DNA of 64,000 nt from contig NZ_JARZHG010000002.1 in the NCBI RefSeq assembly GCF_029946505.1, positions 558,001-622,000 of the forward strand. The letters are read 5' to 3'. A program made the position numbers and the translations under genes. How positions within the stretch are numbered: the stretch's first letter is position 1; each line of letters opens with the position of its first letter. This DNA is from Polyangium sp. y55x31 (GTDB taxonomy: Bacteria; Myxococcota_A; Polyangia; Polyangiales; Polyangiaceae). Positions 36,961 through 45,245 of this stretch are shown here, one piece after another. A model generated the notes under the pieces. It did no database searches, was not told the origin of the DNA, and saw only the letters and a program-made list of their open reading frames with translations.

Positions 36961-39285
36961 ATGAACCCCATGCGACACGCCCCCCTCGCCGCCCCTCGCG
37001 TCCCCGACGAAAGCGCCGCGCGCCCCCGCCCCGCCCGCGCGGCCTGGCTCCGCTTCCTCGCGCTCTTCGGCGTCGCAGCATCGCTTTCGCTCTCGCTCGC
37101 GGGCCCCGTCGCCGCGCAGGACGAAGACGACGACACGGGCGGCGACGACGGCACCGACGCGCCCGAGCCCACGACGACACGCGTCAACACGAAGACCTCG
37201 GGCTCGGCCCCGATGCCCGCGGATTTCAGCGGCAGCCTGCAGATCGTGCGGGGACCGGCGACCGCGAACGGCGGCGCCACGCCCGGCACCGCGCCCGAGA
37301 TCTTCCCCGAGGCGAGCCGGGTCTTCATGAGCGTCCGCGACACCGACCCCGTCCCGATCGAGACCGCGCGCCGCGGCGGCCCGTGGCTCTGCTCCACGGG
37401 GCAGTGCACGACCACGCTCGGCGAGGCCGGCCAGAGCCGCATCGGCGACGACATGCTCCGCTCGATCAAGCTGCAGACGCCGACGCTCCCCTTGCCGCTC
37501 ACGATCTGGGGCCGCCTCGACGAGCAGGGAAAGCGCACGCTCGACTTCGACCCCGTCCTCCTCGGCCGCCGGGATTATCGCCACGTCTGCGCCTACCCGC
37601 CCGTCGGGCCGGACGACAAGCCGGGCGCGCGCAAGGTCGAAAAAGCCCCGCTCTGCCGCGACGACATCCCCGTCCCGCCCTTGCCCGACTCGGCCGAGGT
37701 CCTGCTCGGCATGCAGTGGCCCAAGCAGTCCGAGATGGCCGACTTCCGCTACCTCGCCATCGTCGATAGCTGCGGCAACGCCCGCGTGCAGCCCTTCCAG
37801 CGCACCTTCACCGTGCCCGTCTTCGAGGTCGCCTCCGGCGGCTGCGGCAAGGCCGACGGCAAGGTCCTTCGTATCTTCCCGAGCGGCGGCTGGCTCCGCG
37901 TGACCGCGTTCAACCTCGACAACACCGCCGCCGCCACCGTCGTCAACGCGACCTACCGCGTCTCGATCCCGCCGCTCGAAAACCTCGTCGAGTCGAACCC
38001 GGCGCGCATGCTCTTCCCCGATCCGCAGCTCGAGGACCTCAAGGTCGACTGCGGCCCCGCGATGCGCCGGCCCTCGGGTCTGCCGTCCGCGCCGCCCTCG
38101 AGCCCGTCCTCGCCTCCGCCCGGCGTGATGCAGAAGCGCGCCGCCGCCGCGCCTCCGCCCGACGCGACGCCGAAGACCGCGCCCCGCGAGCCTGAAGCCT
38201 CTGGCCTCACGCCGCGCAACGCCCCGAAGCCCGCGGACAAACCCGACGTTCAGCCGGCCGACAAGAAGCCTGCGCCTGCGCCAAAAACCGGGCCCGTCGC
38301 GCCCAAGCTCTCGCCGATGGGGCCGTCGCGTCCGTCGCTCCCGATGAAGGCCACGGCGCCCGCAGGCCCCGGGCCGCAGCCGCTCGCGCACATGTCGCTC
38401 GTCATCGCGCCCGAGCCGCTTCGCCAAGGCGTTTGTCGCGTCCGCCTCTCCGGCTCGACCAAGGGACGCCTCGTCGCCCCGCTCGCGCTCTACGTCTCGC
38501 TCACGCGCACCGATCGCACCTCGAACGGCGCGCCGATCGAGCTCTTGAACGATCACAAGTGGATCGTCACGCCGAACTCGGCCGAGTTCCAGCTCCCGCC
38601 CCTCGCCGAGAACTTCGACGGCGACTCGCGCCTCAGGCTCGCGGTCTACAGCGATCCTTTGAACACCGACGGAAAGGTCGTCCTCGTCTCCGACGCGACG
38701 CGCGTCGCGGCCTCCTTGCGATCGGGCGGCGAGGCCACCCCCGAGTCGGCGCGTCGGCTCATCGGCTCGGCCACCATCCACTCCGTCCCGCTGTGCGGCG
38801 AGTCGAACTTCGAGACCCTCGAAGCCGCCGGGAGCTGCCTCCGCGCCTACCTCACCATCCCGGCCATGCTGGCCACGCTCCAGATCACGCGCGCCCCCTG
38901 GCTCGAACGGCCCCTCGTCACGCGCAGCGTCCTCAGCGCCGTCGGCGTCGCCCTCGCCGTCGACAGCTACGACCCCGTCCGCCGCCGCGCCTTCCCCATC
39001 GCCGGCCAGCTCGGCGGCTCCATCCAGCAGCTCGGCGACGGCCGCGTGGGCCTCCTCGGCTACCTCGGCGTCGCCCCCACCATCCCGGTCCTCGGCGACG
39101 GCGGCAACACCACCTCCTTCGGCTTCCTCGCCGGCCTCGGCCTGTCCTACATCACGAACGAGAGCGGCCCCGACGAGGGCCTCAAGCCCGCCGCCTTCCT
39201 CTCCGTCGTCGTGCAAGTTGGGCAGGCCACACCACAAGTCTCCAGTTCCGGCAGGGCTGTGTTCGGCACTTACCAGGGGGAGTGA
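36961..39285 (+). CDS. Exported Pro-rich protein with barrel-like C-terminus
   Basis: 774 residues, not recognised. A long Arg-rich leader ends in a signal peptide (LALFGVAASLSLSLAGPVAA, cleavage near VAAQ). The N-terminal part has Cys-containing beta-rich modules (about 50-330). Residues about 365-470 are a Pro/Ala/Lys-rich disordered spacer. A further beta domain (about 480-600) is followed by glycine-rich amphipathic strands (AFPIAGQLGGSIQQLGDGRV; VGLLGYLGVAPTIPVLGD; FGFLAGLGLSYITNE), as in small outer-membrane barrels. A periplasm-spanning, outer-membrane-anchored role is inferred. It follows the lipoprotein gene at 35721-36935 and precedes a kinase gene. Confidence 0.75.
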   Translation: MNPMRHAPLAAPRVPDESAARPRPARAAWLRFLALFGVAASLSLSLAGPVAAQDEDDDTGGDDGTDAPEPTTTRVNTKTSGSAPMPADFSGSLQIVRGPATANGGATPGTAPEIFPEASRVFMSVRDTDPVPIETARRGGPWLCSTGQCTTTLGEAGQSRIGDDMLRSIKLQTPTLPLPLTIWGRLDEQGKRTLDFDPVLLGRRDYRHVCAYPPVGPDDKPGARKVEKAPLCRDDIPVPPLPDSAEVLLGMQWPKQSEMADFRYLAIVDSCGNARVQPFQRTFTVPVFEVASGGCGKADGKVLRIFPSGGWLRVTAFNLDNTAAATVVNATYRVSIPPLENLVESNPARMLFPDPQLEDLKVDCGPAMRRPSGLPSAPPSSPSSPPPGVMQKRAAAAPPPDATPKTAPREPEASGLTPRNAPKPADKPDVQPADKKPAPAPKTGPVAPKLSPMGPSRPSLPMKATAPAGPGPQPLAHMSLVIAPEPLRQGVCRVRLSGSTKGRLVAPLALYVSLTRTDRTSNGAPIELLNDHKWIVTPNSAEFQLPPLAENFDGDSRLRLAVYSDPLNTDGKVVLVSDATRVAASLRSGGEATPESARRLIGSATIHSVPLCGESNFETLEAAGSCLRAYLTIPAMLATLQITRAPWLERPLVTRSVLSAVGVALAVDSYDPVRRRAFPIAGQLGGSIQQLGDGRVGLLGYLGVAPTIPVLGDGGNTTSFGFLAGLGLSYITNESGPDEGLKPAAFLSVVVQVGQATPQVSSSGRAVFGTYQGE

Positions 39286-39347
39286 TAAGCTCGTCGACCA
39301 GGGCTCCCGCCCGACCCCACACGCTTGCCGCACTTGCCGATTCCCAC

Positions 39348-40613
39348 GTGAACGAAGGAGACCTCGTCGCCGGACGTTACCGACTCCTCCGCCCCATCGG
39401 GCGGGGTGCGATGGGCACGGTGTGGGCTGGCCGGCACGAGCTGCTCGGGCGTGACTTCGCCCTCAAGTTCGCGAGCCTCCCCGTCCGCGCCGGCCCCGAG
39501 GCGCGCGCGCGTTTCCTCCGCGAAGCCCAGGCCATCGGCCGCCTTCGCCATCCGAACGTCGTCGACGTCGCGGACTTCGGCGAGGTCGCGCCCGGCGGCG
39601 GCCTCTACCTCGCGATGGAGCTGCTCGAAGGCCAGTCGCTCGCGGCGCGCATCGAGGAGCAAGGCGCGCTCCGTCCCGCCGAGGCCGTCGCGATCGCGGC
39701 CGAGATCGCGCGCGGCCTCGCTGCCGCGCACGTCGCCGGCATCGTGCATCGCGACATCAAGCCCGAGAACATTTTTCTCGCCCGTGGGATGCGCGGCGGC
39801 CTCGTCCCAAAACTCCTCGACTTTGGCATCAGCAAGCAACGACAAGCCGACGAGACCCTCGCCACGATGAACGGCGTGCCCTTCGGCACGCCCGCGTACA
39901 TGAGCCCCGAGCAGGCGCTCGGCGAGCTCGACGTCGATCACCGCACCGACGTTTGGTCGCTCGGCGTCGTGCTGCACGAGATGATCTCGGGCAAGCATCC
40001 GTTCGTCGCGCCGAACTACCAGGCGCTCATGACGAAGATCGCCGAGTCGCCGCCCGCGCCGCTCGACACGTCGGTGCCCGAGGTCGTGCGCGGCATCGTG
40101 ACGAAGTGCCTCCAGAAAAACCCCGCAGACAGGTTCGCCGACGCCGACGCGCTCGCGACTGCGCTCGAAGATGCGCTCGTGAAGATCGGCCCGGGCGACG
40201 TCGTGATCGAGCGGCCGCGCGCCTTGCCTTCGTTGCGCCCGCCCGCGAGCGCCGACGCGGCGCAGCCTGCCTCCTCGCCGAAACGTGGACCTGCGCTCGC
40301 TCTTGCCCTCGTCGTGGCAGGCTTACTCGCGGGCCTCGCCGTGGTCGGCCTCGCCGGAAAGCGCGACGCAGATCCCGTCACGCCCGCGCCTTCCCCGAGC
40401 GCGCCGAAGGCCGAAGCTCTCCCCACGCCGCACGAAGCCCCGCTCCCGGAGACGCCTCCGAGCGCTGCGCCCGCAGCCACGACGACGCAAGCGCCAGCAG
40501 CCGCGCGAAGCGCCAATGCCGTGACGCACGCTCCTTCGGGATCGGCCTCGGGAAAGGCCTCGGGACCGACGGGGAAACGCCCCACGACGAACGTCAACGA
40601 CCCTGGTTTCTGA
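39348..40613 (+). CDS. Membrane Ser/Thr protein kinase, compact
   Basis: Hanks-type kinase, 421 residues, from GTG 39348 (VNEGDLVAGRYRLLRPIGRG). The frame is open upstream, but that part is antisense-like noise inside the preceding gene. The catalytic domain (about 8-270) is complete: IGRGAMGTVW, ALKFAS, HRDIKPEN and LDFGISKQ, then GTPAYMSPEQ. A single TM helix (LALALVVAGLLAGLAVVGLA, about 312-333) leads to a roughly 90-residue Pro/Ala/Ser-rich tail without a recognisable sensor domain. The RD loop suggests control by activation-loop phosphorylation. It starts a three-gene unit with the TPR/PEGA-like protein and a Cys-rich lipoprotein. Confidence 0.92.
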   Translation: MNEGDLVAGRYRLLRPIGRGAMGTVWAGRHELLGRDFALKFASLPVRAGPEARARFLREAQAIGRLRHPNVVDVADFGEVAPGGGLYLAMELLEGQSLAARIEEQGALRPAEAVAIAAEIARGLAAAHVAGIVHRDIKPENIFLARGMRGGLVPKLLDFGISKQRQADETLATMNGVPFGTPAYMSPEQALGELDVDHRTDVWSLGVVLHEMISGKHPFVAPNYQALMTKIAESPPAPLDTSVPEVVRGIVTKCLQKNPADRFADADALATALEDALVKIGPGDVVIERPRALPSLRPPASADAAQPASSPKRGPALALALVVAGLLAGLAVVGLAGKRDADPVTPAPSPSAPKAEALPTPHEAPLPETPPSAAPAATTTQAPAAARSANAVTHAPSGSASGKASGPTGKRPTTNVNDPGF

Positions 40614-40620
40614 GGCCCAC

Positions 40621-41628
40621 GTGCACCCGGCGCATGGCGAAGCGTGGTACCATCGATTTCGAGGATCCGTTTTGCGCCGGTTTCACGCTCAGGCAGCCTG
40701 CGTGGGGATCGCCTTGCTCGTTGGCACCTCGGGGCCGACGCGTGTGTGGGCGAACGAATCCCCCACGGCCGCGGAGCTGAAGGAGGCGCGGGAGCAATTC
40801 ACGCGGGGGCGAAAGCTCGAAGACGAGGGCAAGTTCGCCGACGCGCTCGCGCTGTTCCAGGCCGTGGGTCAGGTGAAGATGACCCCGCAGGTGCGCTTCC
40901 ACATCGCGCTTTGCCTGGAGCACATCGGCAAGCTCGTCGATGCCCTGGAGACGTTTCGAATGGCCGCACGTGAGGCGACATCCACCGCGCCGAACGTCGT
41001 GACCGAGGCGAACCAGCACATCGACGCGCTGGAAAAACGTGTGCCCACGCTGACGGTCGTGGTCGCGAAGGGCCGCCCGGGCGACGAGATCTCGGTCGAT
41101 GGGCGGAAGGTCACCGCGGGGTCCGCGCTGCGTGTGGATCCGGGAGGGTACACGGTCACGTTGCGGCGGGACGGCGCGGTCGCGAGCGAGGAGCGCGTCA
41201 CGCTGGAAGAGGGCAAGAGCCTGCGGGTCGCGCTCGCGGCGACGCCGGGCGGTGAGGCCGGCGGCGGGCCGGTGCCTTCATCGCTGCAGCGAACGCTCGG
41301 CTGGACGGCGATCGGCGTGTCGGCGGCCTCGCTCGTGACCATGGGCGTGTTCATCGGGCTGCGCGCCGATCGGCTCTCGAAGGTCGAGGCCGCTTGCCCG
41401 ACGCTCACGAACTGCGATCCGTCGGTCGCGCCGATCGCGAACGAGGGCGCGACGTACGCGACGCTCGTCAACGTGTTCGCCGGCCTCTCGGGGGCGACGG
41501 CCATCGCCGGCGTCGCGCTCTTGCTCACGGCGCCGACGCCCGCGGCGGGTGCCCCGCGCGCGGGCCTGCGCTTGAACCCCGTCTTTGCTCCCGGTGTCGG
41601 ATTTCTATCGGTTGAAGGGAGGTTCTGA
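40621..41628 (+). CDS. Exported TPR protein with PEGA-like domain and two TM helices
   Basis: 335 residues from GTG 40621, 7 bp after the kinase stop with GAGG 5 nt before the start. TTG 40672 (GAGGA 6 nt upstream) would give a tighter signal peptide (cleavage near VWA-NE). TPR-like helices (AREQFTRGRKLEDEGKFADA; RFHIALCLEHIGKLVDALET) span about 50-135. A PEGA-like beta domain (VVVAKGRPGDEISVDGRKVT) spans about 140-210. Two hydrophobic helices (LGWTAIGVSAASLVTMGVFI; ATAIAGVALLLTA) follow. This layout is frequent in myxobacterial kinase neighbourhoods. The last base of its stop is the first base of the next ATG. Role with the kinase is inferred. Confidence 0.8.
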   Translation: MHPAHGEAWYHRFRGSVLRRFHAQAACVGIALLVGTSGPTRVWANESPTAAELKEAREQFTRGRKLEDEGKFADALALFQAVGQVKMTPQVRFHIALCLEHIGKLVDALETFRMAAREATSTAPNVVTEANQHIDALEKRVPTLTVVVAKGRPGDEISVDGRKVTAGSALRVDPGGYTVTLRRDGAVASEERVTLEEGKSLRVALAATPGGEAGGGPVPSSLQRTLGWTAIGVSAASLVTMGVFIGLRADRLSKVEAACPTLTNCDPSVAPIANEGATYATLVNVFAGLSGATAIAGVALLLTAPTPAAGAPRAGLRLNPVFAPGVGFLSVEGRF

Positions 41629-42005
41629 TGCTGCGAACGAGCCCTCTGCGCTCCCCGCGTTTGTTCTTCTGCTGCCTGCTCCTCGGCCTCTCTGCGTGCA
41701 CGTTCCCGGCGATCGATTACGTCGAGCCGGACGAGGCCGATGTCGAGAGCGCCGCGTGCGTTGCCACGCCCAAATGTGCGACCGACGTCGAGGCCTGCTC
41801 GAAGCAGGCCTCGGGGCAACGCAGCCAGTGCGTGTTCCAGTGCCAGAAATCCGGGCCGATGAACTTGAACCCGGATTGCTCGACGTGCGAATCCACGTAT
41901 GCGACGGAGATGAACATCTGCGTCGCGCAATGCGAGTCGTGCAGCGCGGCCGCTGGATGCACGAACGCGACCGACAGTTGCCGCGCCCTGCTCGGCCTCC
42001 CCTGA
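41628..42005 (+). CDS. Small Cys-rich lipoprotein
   Basis: 125 residues. The ATG overlaps the upstream stop (TGATG), so translation is coupled, and AGGGAGG lies about 9 nt upstream. Signal peptide with lipobox GLSAC (C24). The mature part of about 100 residues has some 14 Cys in CxxxxxxC and CxxC patterns (CVFQCQKSG, CSTCEST, CVAQCESCSAAAGC), probably a disulfide-stabilised surface domain. Similar Cys clusters occur in the matrixin at 53614-54720. Last gene of the kinase-TPR unit. Function unknown. Confidence 0.8.
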   Translation: MLRTSPLRSPRLFFCCLLLGLSACTFPAIDYVEPDEADVESAACVATPKCATDVEACSKQASGQRSQCVFQCQKSGPMNLNPDCSTCESTYATEMNICVAQCESCSAAAGCTNATDSCRALLGLP

Positions 42006-42059
42006 CGCGCGCCTCGCGCGCCTTCCCTCACGGCTTCCGTGACGAGCACGCCAACCACG

Positions 42060-42240
42060 TGTGACAGCCGTGTGTCAATCCTTTTCTTCGCGCGTTCATT
42101 GAGCAGTTTCGTCCGGAATGAAATAAACTGGTCACGAGAAAGACCAGGATATCGAAAATATACCGTAAAAAGCGGTTTGGCAGGGATGGTCGCCGCAATG
42201 ACCATCGTTGAAATGCCGGATTCGTGCAGTGAGGACTGAA
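42060..42240. other. AT-rich convergent intergenic island with three inverted repeats
   Basis: The second half of this stretch (42121-42180) is about 38% GC, far below the rest of the window. It holds TGACA-N6-TGTCA (42062-42077), CTGGTC-N8-GACCAG (42128-42147) and ATGGTC-N8-GACCAT (42186-42205). The last two share the core GGTC-N8-GACC with centres 58 bp apart. It lies between 3' ends of convergent genes, so it is not a promoter for either. A small RNA or a degraded insertion is possible. A 66-codon frame (42039-42239) looks like chance. Confidence 0.5.
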
Positions 42241-42249
42241 AAAGACGAA

Positions 42250-42279
42250 GCCCCGACGTGCACGGGCACGCCGGGGCTC
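42250..42279 (-). terminator. Rho-independent terminator of the TonB-Exb operon
   Basis: Stem AGCCCCG (42250-42256) / CGGGGCT (42273-42279) with an inner CGTGC/GCACG stem and a 4-nt loop. On the minus strand it is followed by CTTCGTCTTTTT, a good T-tract, 24 bp after the ExbD stop. Confidence 0.85.
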
Positions 42280-42302
42280 TTCGCGAACCGCACGAAGAAG
42301 CT

Positions 42303-42752
42303 TTACTTCTTCTCTTCCTCTTCGGGGGGCGTCGTCATCATGCCGAGCACCTTCGCGCCGGCCTGCTTCGCCCCGTCGAGCGCGGTGATCAGGCGCGCGT
42401 AGTTCGCTCCATCGTCGGCGATGAAGAAGACGATCTTGTCGTCCTCTTTCCGCCGCTCGAGCTTCGCCTTCAGCTTCTCGACGTATTCTTCGTTCGTGAC
42501 CTTGTCGTAGTTGATCTTGAAATCACCCTCGGTCCCGATACGAACCACGAGCTGATCGGGCGGCACTTCCGTGACCGTCTCGACCTTCTCCGTCTCGGGC
42601 ACGCGTACGTCGAGGTTCTTCTCGAGCAGCGGCGTGACGACCATGAAGATGATCAACATCACGAGCACGACGTCGATGAGGGGCGTGACGTTGATGTCCG
42701 AGTTCGGCGGATTGGCGGGTTTGATCGCCACCCTTCTCGTCTTTCTGCTCAT
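42303..42752 (-). CDS. exbD: ExbD/TolR-family biopolymer transport protein
   Basis: Single-pass subunit of the TonB energiser, converting proton flow into work on TonB. 149 residues. The conserved TM segment INVTPLIDVVLVMLIIFMVV carries the essential proton-coupling Asp (D27). The periplasmic part ends in the ExbD fold (DGANYARLITALDGAKQAGA) and an acidic TPPEEEEKK tail. It is the last gene of a four-gene operon, 20 bp after a second ExbD gene, and is followed by a strong terminator. Two different ExbD subunits may form a heteromeric complex or serve different TonB-like partners. Confidence 0.95.
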   Translation of the reverse strand: MSRKTRRVAIKPANPPNSDINVTPLIDVVLVMLIIFMVVTPLLEKNLDVRVPETEKVETVTEVPPDQLVVRIGTEGDFKINYDKVTNEEYVEKLKAKLERRKEDDKIVFFIADDGANYARLITALDGAKQAGAKVLGMMTTPPEEEEKK

Positions 42753-42772
42753 CTCGTTCGGCTCCGCTGGCT

Positions 42773-43186
42773 CTACTTCTGCTCTTCAACGCCGAGGGCC
42801 ACGCTCTTCGCGCCTGCCTTCCGCGACATCTCCATGACCTCGCGCACGTCGCCCACGGTCAGCGAGTCGTCGCCCTTGAGCAGGATCTTCCTCCCCGGCT
42901 TCGCGTCGAGGACCGCCTTGAGTGCCGGCGAAAAGCCCTCTTTGTCGTACTCGCTGCTCTCGATGAAGATGTGCTTGTCCTTCGTGACCGAGAGGATGAT
43001 CGGATCGCTTTCCTTGTTTTCCTCGTCGATCGACTTGGACTGGGGCAGCTTCACGTCCTTGCCACGCTGAAGCATGGGCGTGATGACCATGAAGATGATC
43101 AGAAGAACGAGCACGACGTCGACGAGCGGCGTGACGTTGATGTCGTTCTTTACGCTGCCCTTCTTCGGGCCGACTGCCATTCCCAT
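42773..43186 (-). CDS. exbD: ExbD/TolR-family biopolymer transport protein, second type
   Basis: 137 residues, clearly diverged from the neighbouring ExbD. The TM segment INVTPLVDVVLVLLIIFMVI holds the proton-coupling Asp (D23). The periplasmic domain contains QSKSIDEENKESDPIILSVT and RKILLKGDDSLTVGDVREVM. ATG 43186 (MGMAVGPKKGS) or ATG 43180 are both possible starts; the first gives a good spacing from a GAGGGAGTAGG region. It follows ExbB after 87 bp that contain a stable hairpin. Paired ExbD genes occur in other TonB operons with a dedicated receptor. Confidence 0.95.
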   Translation of the reverse strand: MGMAVGPKKGSVKNDINVTPLVDVVLVLLIIFMVITPMLQRGKDVKLPQSKSIDEENKESDPIILSVTKDKHIFIESSEYDKEGFSPALKAVLDAKPGRKILLKGDDSLTVGDVREVMEMSRKAGAKSVALGVEEQK

Positions 43187-43230
43187 GAGAACACCTACTC
43201 CCTCTCAGGGGTCGCCCTCGCCGGAGCCAA

Positions 43231-43250
43231 GCGCGCCCCGAAAGGCGCGC
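43231..43250 (-). other. Intercistronic hairpin between exbB and exbD
   Basis: GCGCGCC-N6-GGCGCGC, a perfect 7-bp stem, in the 87-bp gap between ExbB and the second-type ExbD. On the mRNA strand the loop is UUUCGG. It has no T-run, so it more likely protects or processes the message and sets unequal ExbB and ExbD levels than terminates. Confidence 0.5.
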
Positions 43251-43273
43251 CCGCTGCCGCGAGGACGGGCTTT

Positions 43274-43990
43274 TCAGGCCGCAGCCTCGCTCTCCTCGCC
43301 CTCTTCCTCCTCCTCCTCCTCGCGCGGCCCCTCGGCGAGGCGACGCGCCACGAGATCGAGGAACTCGTTCGAGGACTCGGAGATGTCGACCGCGCGCGCG
43401 TCGACCCAGCCGGCGAGGAAGTTGAAGGCCATGACGGCCGGGATCGCGACGAGGAGGCCGAAGGCCGTCGTGATGAGCGCCTCGGCGATACCCGCGGAGA
43501 CCGTCCCGAGACCGCCGGAGCCGCTCGCGGCCATCTTCTCGAAGGCCGTGACGATACCCATGACGGTACCGAGAAGACCGACGAACGGCGCCGTCGAGCC
43601 GACCGTCGCCAGCCAGCCGTGGCCACGCTTCAGGACCGCGAGCTCGCGGGCCTGCTGACGCTCGAGGGCGCGCGCGACGGACTCGAAGCAGAGGTCCTTG
43701 TCACCGTGAACCGAGCCCTTGTAGGCCACGAGGCCCGCGCGGATCGTGCGACCGAGGTAGCCGATGTCCTTGCCGAACTTCGCGTCCGCCGCGCTATCGA
43801 GATCGCCGTTCGCCAGGAGGGAGGCCATCTTCGCCGCGAACACCTTCGAGTCGGACATCGACTTGAAAGACATCACGAGCCTCTCGCCCAGGACGAGGAG
43901 GGACGTGAGGCTCATGACGCCCATCACGATCACGACCAGGCGGGCAAAAAGCCCCATTTCACGCCAAAGTCCACTCAGTGAAAAATCCAT
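43274..43990 (-). CDS. exbB: ExbB/TolQ/MotA-family proton channel
   Basis: Proton-channel scaffold of the TonB motor, 238 residues from ATG 43990 (MDFSLSGLWREMGLFARLVV); GGGAGG lies about 13 nt upstream, while the longer frame from 44062 has no support. Three TM helices are visible: VVIVMGVMSLTSLLVLGERL, then TAPFVGLLGTVMGIVTAFEK and ITTAFGLLVAIPAVMAFNFL, in the standard TolQ/ExbB order, including the conserved GLLGTVxGI and TxxGLxxAIP motifs. The C-terminus is unusual: EEEEEEEGEESEAAA, a dense acidic tail in the cytoplasm. It sits between TonB and two ExbD genes. Confidence 0.95.
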   Translation of the reverse strand: MDFSLSGLWREMGLFARLVVIVMGVMSLTSLLVLGERLVMSFKSMSDSKVFAAKMASLLANGDLDSAADAKFGKDIGYLGRTIRAGLVAYKGSVHGDKDLCFESVARALERQQARELAVLKRGHGWLATVGSTAPFVGLLGTVMGIVTAFEKMAASGSGGLGTVSAGIAEALITTAFGLLVAIPAVMAFNFLAGWVDARAVDISESSNEFLDLVARRLAEGPREEEEEEEGEESEAAA

Positions 43991-44083
43991 GGTTTCGGTC
44001 GCGCCTCCCTCGCGCGTTCTCTTGATGACTCGAGTGTTCGGTGCTCTGGAGATGGCCCGCACGGCCGTGCGTGGCCCGCGTCT

Positions 44084-44851
44084 TCAGCGGTTGGGCATCA
44101 CCAGGCGAATCGTAAAGGTGTAGTTGACCCGCTGCGCTTTGCCGTTGAACATGACCGGCGTATACCGCTGCGAAGCGAGCGTCCGGAGAACGGCAGCGTC
44201 CATGTGGGGCAAGCCCTTGATGATGGAGCACCCCTCCACGCTGCCCGACTCCGTGATCACGCAGCGCGCGATCATCACGCCCTCCACGCGCGCGGCCAGG
44301 GCCTCGGGCGTGTGGCGAATCTCGGGACCCGAGACCTTCGACGGACGGGTCATACCCGCGCCGAACGGGATCGTCACGTTCTGCGGAGGCGGAGGAGGCG
44401 GCGGCGGATTGCCGAGCACACCACCGACCACGCCACCAACCACGCCACCGGGAACGCCGCCCGGCACGCCGCCGGGAACGCCGCCCTCCTCGCCCTCGCC
44501 CTCTTCTTCTTTGGCCTCGGGCTCGGGCTCCTTCTCCGCCGGCTTCTCCTCCGGCTTGGGCTCCTCTTTGGTCTCGACGATCGTGTCCGGCTTTTTTACC
44601 GGTTTCGGTTTCTCGATCGGCTTGACTTTTTTTGCGCCTCCCGCGGGCGGAGGAGGCGGCGGAGGCGGCGGTGGTGGCGGGGCTGCCGCCATGAACGTCA
44701 CCTCCGGAAGATCCACCTTCTTCTCCACCGGTCTCGTCGTGATGTAGAGGACGAGCGCGAAGATGAGGGCGTGAACCACCACCGACAGCACGGCGCCCGT
44801 GCCGAGGCGGCTCTTGGGGATGTTGTCGCGGCCTAGAACCGAGTCAAACAT
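44084..44851 (-). CDS. tonB: TonB energy-transducing protein
   Basis: Links the ExbB/ExbD motor to outer-membrane receptors, 255 residues. One N-terminal TM helix (LSVVVHALIFALVLYITT) is followed by a Pro run (12 consecutive Pro), a Lys/Pro then Glu/Pro-rich rod, and an unusual Gly-Val repeat (GGVPGGVPGGVPGGVVGGVV) before a second Pro run. The C-terminal TonB domain (about 170-255) has EALAARVEGVMIARCVITES, GLPHMDAAVLRTLASQRYTP and YTFTIRLVMP, the canonical fold. First gene of the minus-strand tonB-exbB-exbD-exbD operon, divergent from the TonB-dependent receptor at 45294. The two Cys of the C-terminal domain are uncommon. Confidence 0.95.
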   Translation of the reverse strand: MFDSVLGRDNIPKSRLGTGAVLSVVVHALIFALVLYITTRPVEKKVDLPEVTFMAAAPPPPPPPPPPPPAGGAKKVKPIEKPKPVKKPDTIVETKEEPKPEEKPAEKEPEPEAKEEEGEGEEGGVPGGVPGGVPGGVVGGVVGGVLGNPPPPPPPPQNVTIPFGAGMTRPSKVSGPEIRHTPEALAARVEGVMIARCVITESGSVEGCSIIKGLPHMDAAVLRTLASQRYTPVMFNGKAQRVNYTFTIRLVMPNR

Positions 44852-45035
44852 GAGCCTTGAGCCCTGATAGTCGAAATCGTCTGCCGGCGCGAGCCAAAGA
44901 AGACGACGACCCCGCAGATCTTGCGGTTGGGGGGGAAACGAATTCTAGAGAGCCCCCCCGGGGCGGGTCCGGGGATGGGTTGTTCCGTCTCCTTCCCACT
45001 TCCGGACACCCCCCGAACGGGGTGAGTTCGTAAAA

Positions 45036-45070
45036 GAGTGACCAACCGAGTGACCAACCGAGTGACCAAC
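45036..45070. repeat. Three tandem 12-bp direct repeats GAGTGACCAACC
   Basis: GAGTGACCAACC occurs at 45036-45047, 45048-45059 and, lacking its last base, 45060-45070. The 12-bp period is near one helical turn, so a regulator could bind all copies on one DNA face. The position, between divergent tonB and receptor genes, fits a shared operator. Confidence 0.7.
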
Positions 45071-45215
45071 ACGCGGGTGCGTCGCGCCGGACGCTGCGCG
45101 CGCATCGCGCGACGGGCCGCGTCAGGGTGCGTCGCGGAACGCCTTCACGGAGGGCTCGCCGGGGGGTGTGTCCGGGCGTCCCACAGAAAGAGTTACGCGA
45201 AGGCCGCAGAAAGTG

Positions 45216-45245
45216 TTGTTGACGGTCACGGAACATGGGTATAGT
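45216..45245 (+). promoter_or_regulatory. Predicted promoter of the TonB-dependent receptor
   Basis: TATAGT (45240-45245) is a good -10. Upstream are TTGTTG (45216-45221, 18-nt spacing) and overlapping TTGACG (45219-45224, 15-nt spacing), either of which could be the -35. The start codon follows about 48 bp later. Confidence 0.45.

Noticed and set aside
36913-39333. 806-codon minus-strand frame opposite the exported protein at 36961
   Set aside because: Gly/Arg/Glu-rich noise; the plus frame has a signal peptide and beta domains.
42039-42239. 66-codon plus-strand frame in the AT-rich gap
   Set aside because: No ribosome site, no recognisable composition, covers palindromes; kept only as an intergenic island.
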